Source: Pseudomonas sp. LS-2 (GTDB lineage: Bacteria; Pseudomonadota; Gammaproteobacteria; Pseudomonadales; Pseudomonadaceae). Taken from it: 33,788 nucleotides of DNA. The stretch covers positions 5,919 through 39,706 of the forward strand of contig NZ_QXTJ01000034.1 in the NCBI RefSeq assembly GCF_003605735.1, read 5' to 3'. The position numbers and the translations under genes are program-made. Position 1 is the stretch's first letter; each line of letters opens with the position of its first letter. The notes beneath the pieces were generated by a model. The model made no database searches and was not told where the DNA came from. It saw nothing but the letters and a program-made list of their open reading frames with translations. Positions 31,525 to 33,788 of the stretch are shown here, in pieces.

Positions 31525-32454
31525 ATGAAACGAGTGCTGCCCCCTCTCAACGCATTGCGAGCCTTCGAGGCTGCAGGCCGACTGTGCAGTTTCAAAGAGG
31601 CAGCGGCGGAACTGCATGTCACTCAGGGGGCGATCAGTCAGAGCGTTCGTCTGCTGGAGGACTGGTTGGGCGCGCCCTTGTTCGAGCGGCACAATCGGCG
31701 AGTGGTGCTGACGGCAGCGGCGAAGGCCTACCTGGCTGAAATCGGCCCGTTGTTCGAGCAGCTTTCGCAAGCCACGGCACAGTTCGGCTCGCCAGGCTCG
31801 GTTCCGCGCACGTTGTCCGTCAGCGCGCCGGCGACATTCACGTTGCGCTGGCTGGTGCCGAGACTCGAAACCTTTCGCGACCGCTATCCCGGCATCGAGG
31901 TGCAGATTCAGACCTCGAACAAACCGGTGGAACGGTTGAAGGAACCTTGCGACATCGTGATTCGTGGCGGCCCGGATACGCTTTACGGCTATGCGACCCG
32001 CGCCTTTCTGACCGAGGAAAGAGTGCCTGTCTGCAGCCCGGCGTTGTTGCAGCGAATGCCGCTCCTGGTGCCTGAAGACCTGCGGCGGCACACGTTATTG
32101 CACACCTCCAGCCTGCCCCGGCTGTGGCCCGACTGGCTGGCCAGCGCCAGTCTTCCCGCGCTCAAGCCGGTGGCCAATGTGGTGTTCGATCATTTCTACC
32201 TGACCTTGCAAGCGGCCATCGACGGACTGGGCGTCGCCATGGGGCCCACTGCGCTGGTGTCCAGCGACCTTGCGGCCGGGCGATTGGTCATCCCGTTCGC
32301 CCAGCCTCGTCTGCTGTCGCGCAGCTATTGCACCTACGTGCCCACCGAGAAGCTGGCGGACGACACAGTCCTGCTGTTCCGCACCTGGCTGGAGGAAGAG
32401 GGCAGCCTCAACGTTCAGCCGCTGCACGAGCGCTGGAAACCGGAGAGCCGGTGA
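31525..32454 (+). CDS. LysR-family transcriptional regulator (GcvA-like)
   Basis: A 309-residue LysR regulator. The N-terminus PPLNALRAFEAAGRLCSFKE, AAAELHVTQGAISQSVRLLE and the following LGAPLFER are very like the GcvA/AmpR branch. The effector domain starts near 90 (RTLSVSAPATFTLRWLVPRL) and ends with the typical AIDGLGVAMGPTALVSSDLA. ATG at 31525 is preferred over an ATG-less extension to 31519. The divergent EamA transporter is the probable target. The last 47 bp overlap the end of the convergent FNT gene, which is unusual. Confidence 0.93.
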   Translation: MKRVLPPLNALRAFEAAGRLCSFKEAAAELHVTQGAISQSVRLLEDWLGAPLFERHNRRVVLTAAAKAYLAEIGPLFEQLSQATAQFGSPGSVPRTLSVSAPATFTLRWLVPRLETFRDRYPGIEVQIQTSNKPVERLKEPCDIVIRGGPDTLYGYATRAFLTEERVPVCSPALLQRMPLLVPEDLRRHTLLHTSSLPRLWPDWLASASLPALKPVANVVFDHFYLTLQAAIDGLGVAMGPTALVSSDLAAGRLVIPFAQPRLLSRSYCTYVPTEKLADDTVLLFRTWLEEEGSLNVQPLHERWKPESR

Positions 32455-33319
32455 CCGTAGCGCCAGTCACTGCAGCGCTCGCCGCGGTGGCTCGCCGTTG
32501 CGGGTGCTCGACGACGTTGCGCCTGGCGGCCGTGCGGATATGGGTGCTGTACAGCGTAAGCCCGGTGAAGGCCAGACCACCCACCAGATTGCCCAGCACG
32601 GTCGGGATTTCGTTCCAGACCAGGTAATCCATGACCGAAAACCCGCCGCCCATGATCATCGCCGAGGGGAACAGGAACATGTTCACCACCGAATGCTCGA
32701 AGCCCATGAAGAAGAACAGCATGATCGGCATCCACATCGCGATGACCTTGCCGCTCACCGAGGTTGAGATCATGGCGCCGACCACGCCCATCGACACCAT
32801 CCAGTTGCACAGCATGCCGCGCAGGAAAATCGTGAACCAGCCACCCACGCCGTAGTGCGCATAGCCCAGTGTGCGGGCCTCGCCGATGCTGGCGATCTTG
32901 TCCCCCACCGCGCCAGGCGGCGCGTTGAAGCCGTAGGTGAAGACGAACGCCATCATGAATGCCACCGTCAGGGCGCCGGCGAAGTTGCCGATGAACACCA
33001 GCCCCCAGTTGTTCAACACCCGGTTGATCGTGACGCCGGGGCGTTTGTCCAGCAGGGCCAGCGGTGTCAACACGAACACACCGGTGAGCAGGTCGAAGCC
33101 CATCAGATAGAGCATCGAGAACCCCACCGGGAACAGCACTGCACCGAGCAGCGCCGAGCCGGTCTGTACGGCGATGGTCACCGCGAACACGGCCGCCAGC
33201 GCCAGGATGGCCCCGGCCATGTAGGCGCGAATCAGCGTATCGCGAGTGGACATGTGAATCTTGGATTCGCCGGCGTCGACCATCTTGGTGACGAATTCGA
33301 ACGGAAGCAGATATGACAT
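32408..33319 (-). CDS. Formate/nitrite transporter (FNT) family channel
   Basis: A 303-residue pentameric FNT channel subunit with six membrane helices. Family features are the long TM2 loop (LMGFDLLTGVFVLTPLALLD), NNWGLVFIGNFAGA, RGMLCNWMVSMGV and GFEHSVVNMFLFPSAM with the conserved central His. A polar tail of about 40 residues (from HIRTAARRNVV) follows. It lies 57 bp downstream of the cyanase gene in the same orientation, so a role in cyanate, nitrite or bicarbonate movement in cyanate metabolism is likely but unproven. ATG at 33319 is preceded by GAGGT. The 3' end overlaps the convergent LysR gene by 47 bp. Confidence 0.93.
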   Translation of the reverse strand: MSYLLPFEFVTKMVDAGESKIHMSTRDTLIRAYMAGAILALAAVFAVTIAVQTGSALLGAVLFPVGFSMLYLMGFDLLTGVFVLTPLALLDKRPGVTINRVLNNWGLVFIGNFAGALTVAFMMAFVFTYGFNAPPGAVGDKIASIGEARTLGYAHYGVGGWFTIFLRGMLCNWMVSMGVVGAMISTSVSGKVIAMWMPIMLFFFMGFEHSVVNMFLFPSAMIMGGGFSVMDYLVWNEIPTVLGNLVGGLAFTGLTLYSTHIRTAARRNVVEHPQRRATAASAAVTGATVTGSPVSSARAAAER

Positions 33320-33376
33320 CGGGATGACCTCGTGGCGAGCGTGAGCGACTTCGATGGGCGTGATGAAAAGACGCGC

Positions 33377-33788
33377 TTACCAGGAGCGGTAGGGCAGGAA
33401 CTTGCCGTTCAGGGTGACCAGCACGCGATCGCCCTTGGGGTCTTCGACCTTGTCGACGTGCATCGAAAAGTCGATGGCGCTCATGATGCCGTCGCCGAAT
33501 TTTTCCTGGATCACGTCTTTGAGGGTCGGGCCGTACACGCCAACCAGTTCGTACAGGCGATAGATCAGCGGATCCTGCGGGATGGCCTGATCCCATGCCT
33601 TGGTCGGGAACACGGTCAGCGCCGCCGCCACATCGTCCCCCAGCTCCAGCGCCTTGCAGATCCGCGCTGCGACGTCTGCCGGGGCGCTGTTCATGCCATA
33701 GCAGACGGAAGCGACCCACACTGGCGCCTTTTCCGCCGCATCGGCGAGGCTGTCCCAGCTCAGGTTCAGACGTGCCTTGGCGGCCATG
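33377..33788 (-). CDS. cynS: Cyanate hydratase (cyanase), 5' end outside window
   Basis: Cyanase converts cyanate and bicarbonate to ammonia and CO2. The visible 136 residues cover most of the roughly 156-residue enzyme. The N-terminal helix-turn-helix-like bundle (AKARLNLSWDSLADAAEKAP) and the catalytic dimerisation domain are visible. The catalytic Arg and Glu are in LIYRLYELVGVYG and the catalytic Ser is in FGDGIMSAIDF. The C-terminus GKFLPYRSW replaces the usual GKYLP-type ending. The codon at 33785-33787 is ATG, but the family has about 20 more residues, so the real start lies beyond the window. It heads a likely operon with the FNT gene. Confidence 0.96.
   Translation of the reverse strand, partial: MAAKARLNLSWDSLADAAEKAPVWVASVCYGMNSAPADVAARICKALELGDDVAAALTVFPTKAWDQAIPQDPLIYRLYELVGVYGPTLKDVIQEKFGDGIMSAIDFSMHVDKVEDPKGDRVLVTLNGKFLPYRSW

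Overview
The window looks like a chromosomal segment of a Pseudomonas species, probably of the P. fluorescens or a related group. Evidence for this is the high G+C content with strong G/C third positions, the divergent pairing of an aromatic/aspartate aminotransferase with uvrB (an arrangement I recall from other Pseudomonas), Pseudomonas-type REP palindromes, and a ProP-like osmoporter, cyanase and several LysR regulators typical of the genus. No rRNA, tRNA, CRISPR array, phage gene or transposase was seen. Assignments rest on motif reading and family knowledge, not on searches.

Left part (1-10163): a partial protein of unknown function; an aminotransferase (minus) divergent from uvrB (plus); a GNAT acetyltransferase whose stop codon lies inside a 68-bp REP-like palindrome; a RidA-family gene divergent from a LysR gene; an orphan GAF histidine kinase; and a LysR gene divergent from an HMG-CoA-lyase-like gene, with a 13-bp tandem repeat between them. 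After the lyase comes a short remnant of a D-2-hydroxyacid dehydrogenase gene.

Centre (10178-24657): a complete type II secretion operon on the minus strand, in the Xanthomonas Xps order gspE-F-G-H-I-J-K-L-M-N-D. Most genes overlap by 4 bp or nearly touch. The operon has a lipoprotein secretin last, a GspE lacking the zinc-binding cysteines, and no gspO. Upstream of gspE is a small exported protein of unknown function. Divergent from it is a large exported GH3 beta-glucosidase-like enzyme with a PA14 insert, the best local candidate for a secreted substrate. A convergent TetR gene follows. Then comes a 3'-terminal secretin fragment, a second and diverged copy of the end of gspD in the opposite orientation. 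The two inverted gspD ends therefore bracket the secretion/GH3 block.

Right part (24658-33788): a small conserved-looking protein preceded by a TetR-type palindrome; two GNAT acetyltransferases; a small membrane protein; an exported His/Tyr/Arg-rich protein; a DUF3616-like protein divergent from it; a ProP-type osmoprotectant symporter with a C-terminal coiled coil; a REP-rich spacer; an EamA-type exporter divergent from a LysR gene across a strong inverted repeat; and a cyanase gene (cut by the window edge) followed by a formate/nitrite-type channel.

The most interesting unit is the Xps-like secretion operon with its GH3 neighbour, small exported protein and flanking gene debris. It looks like an acquired or rearranged accessory secretion locus.
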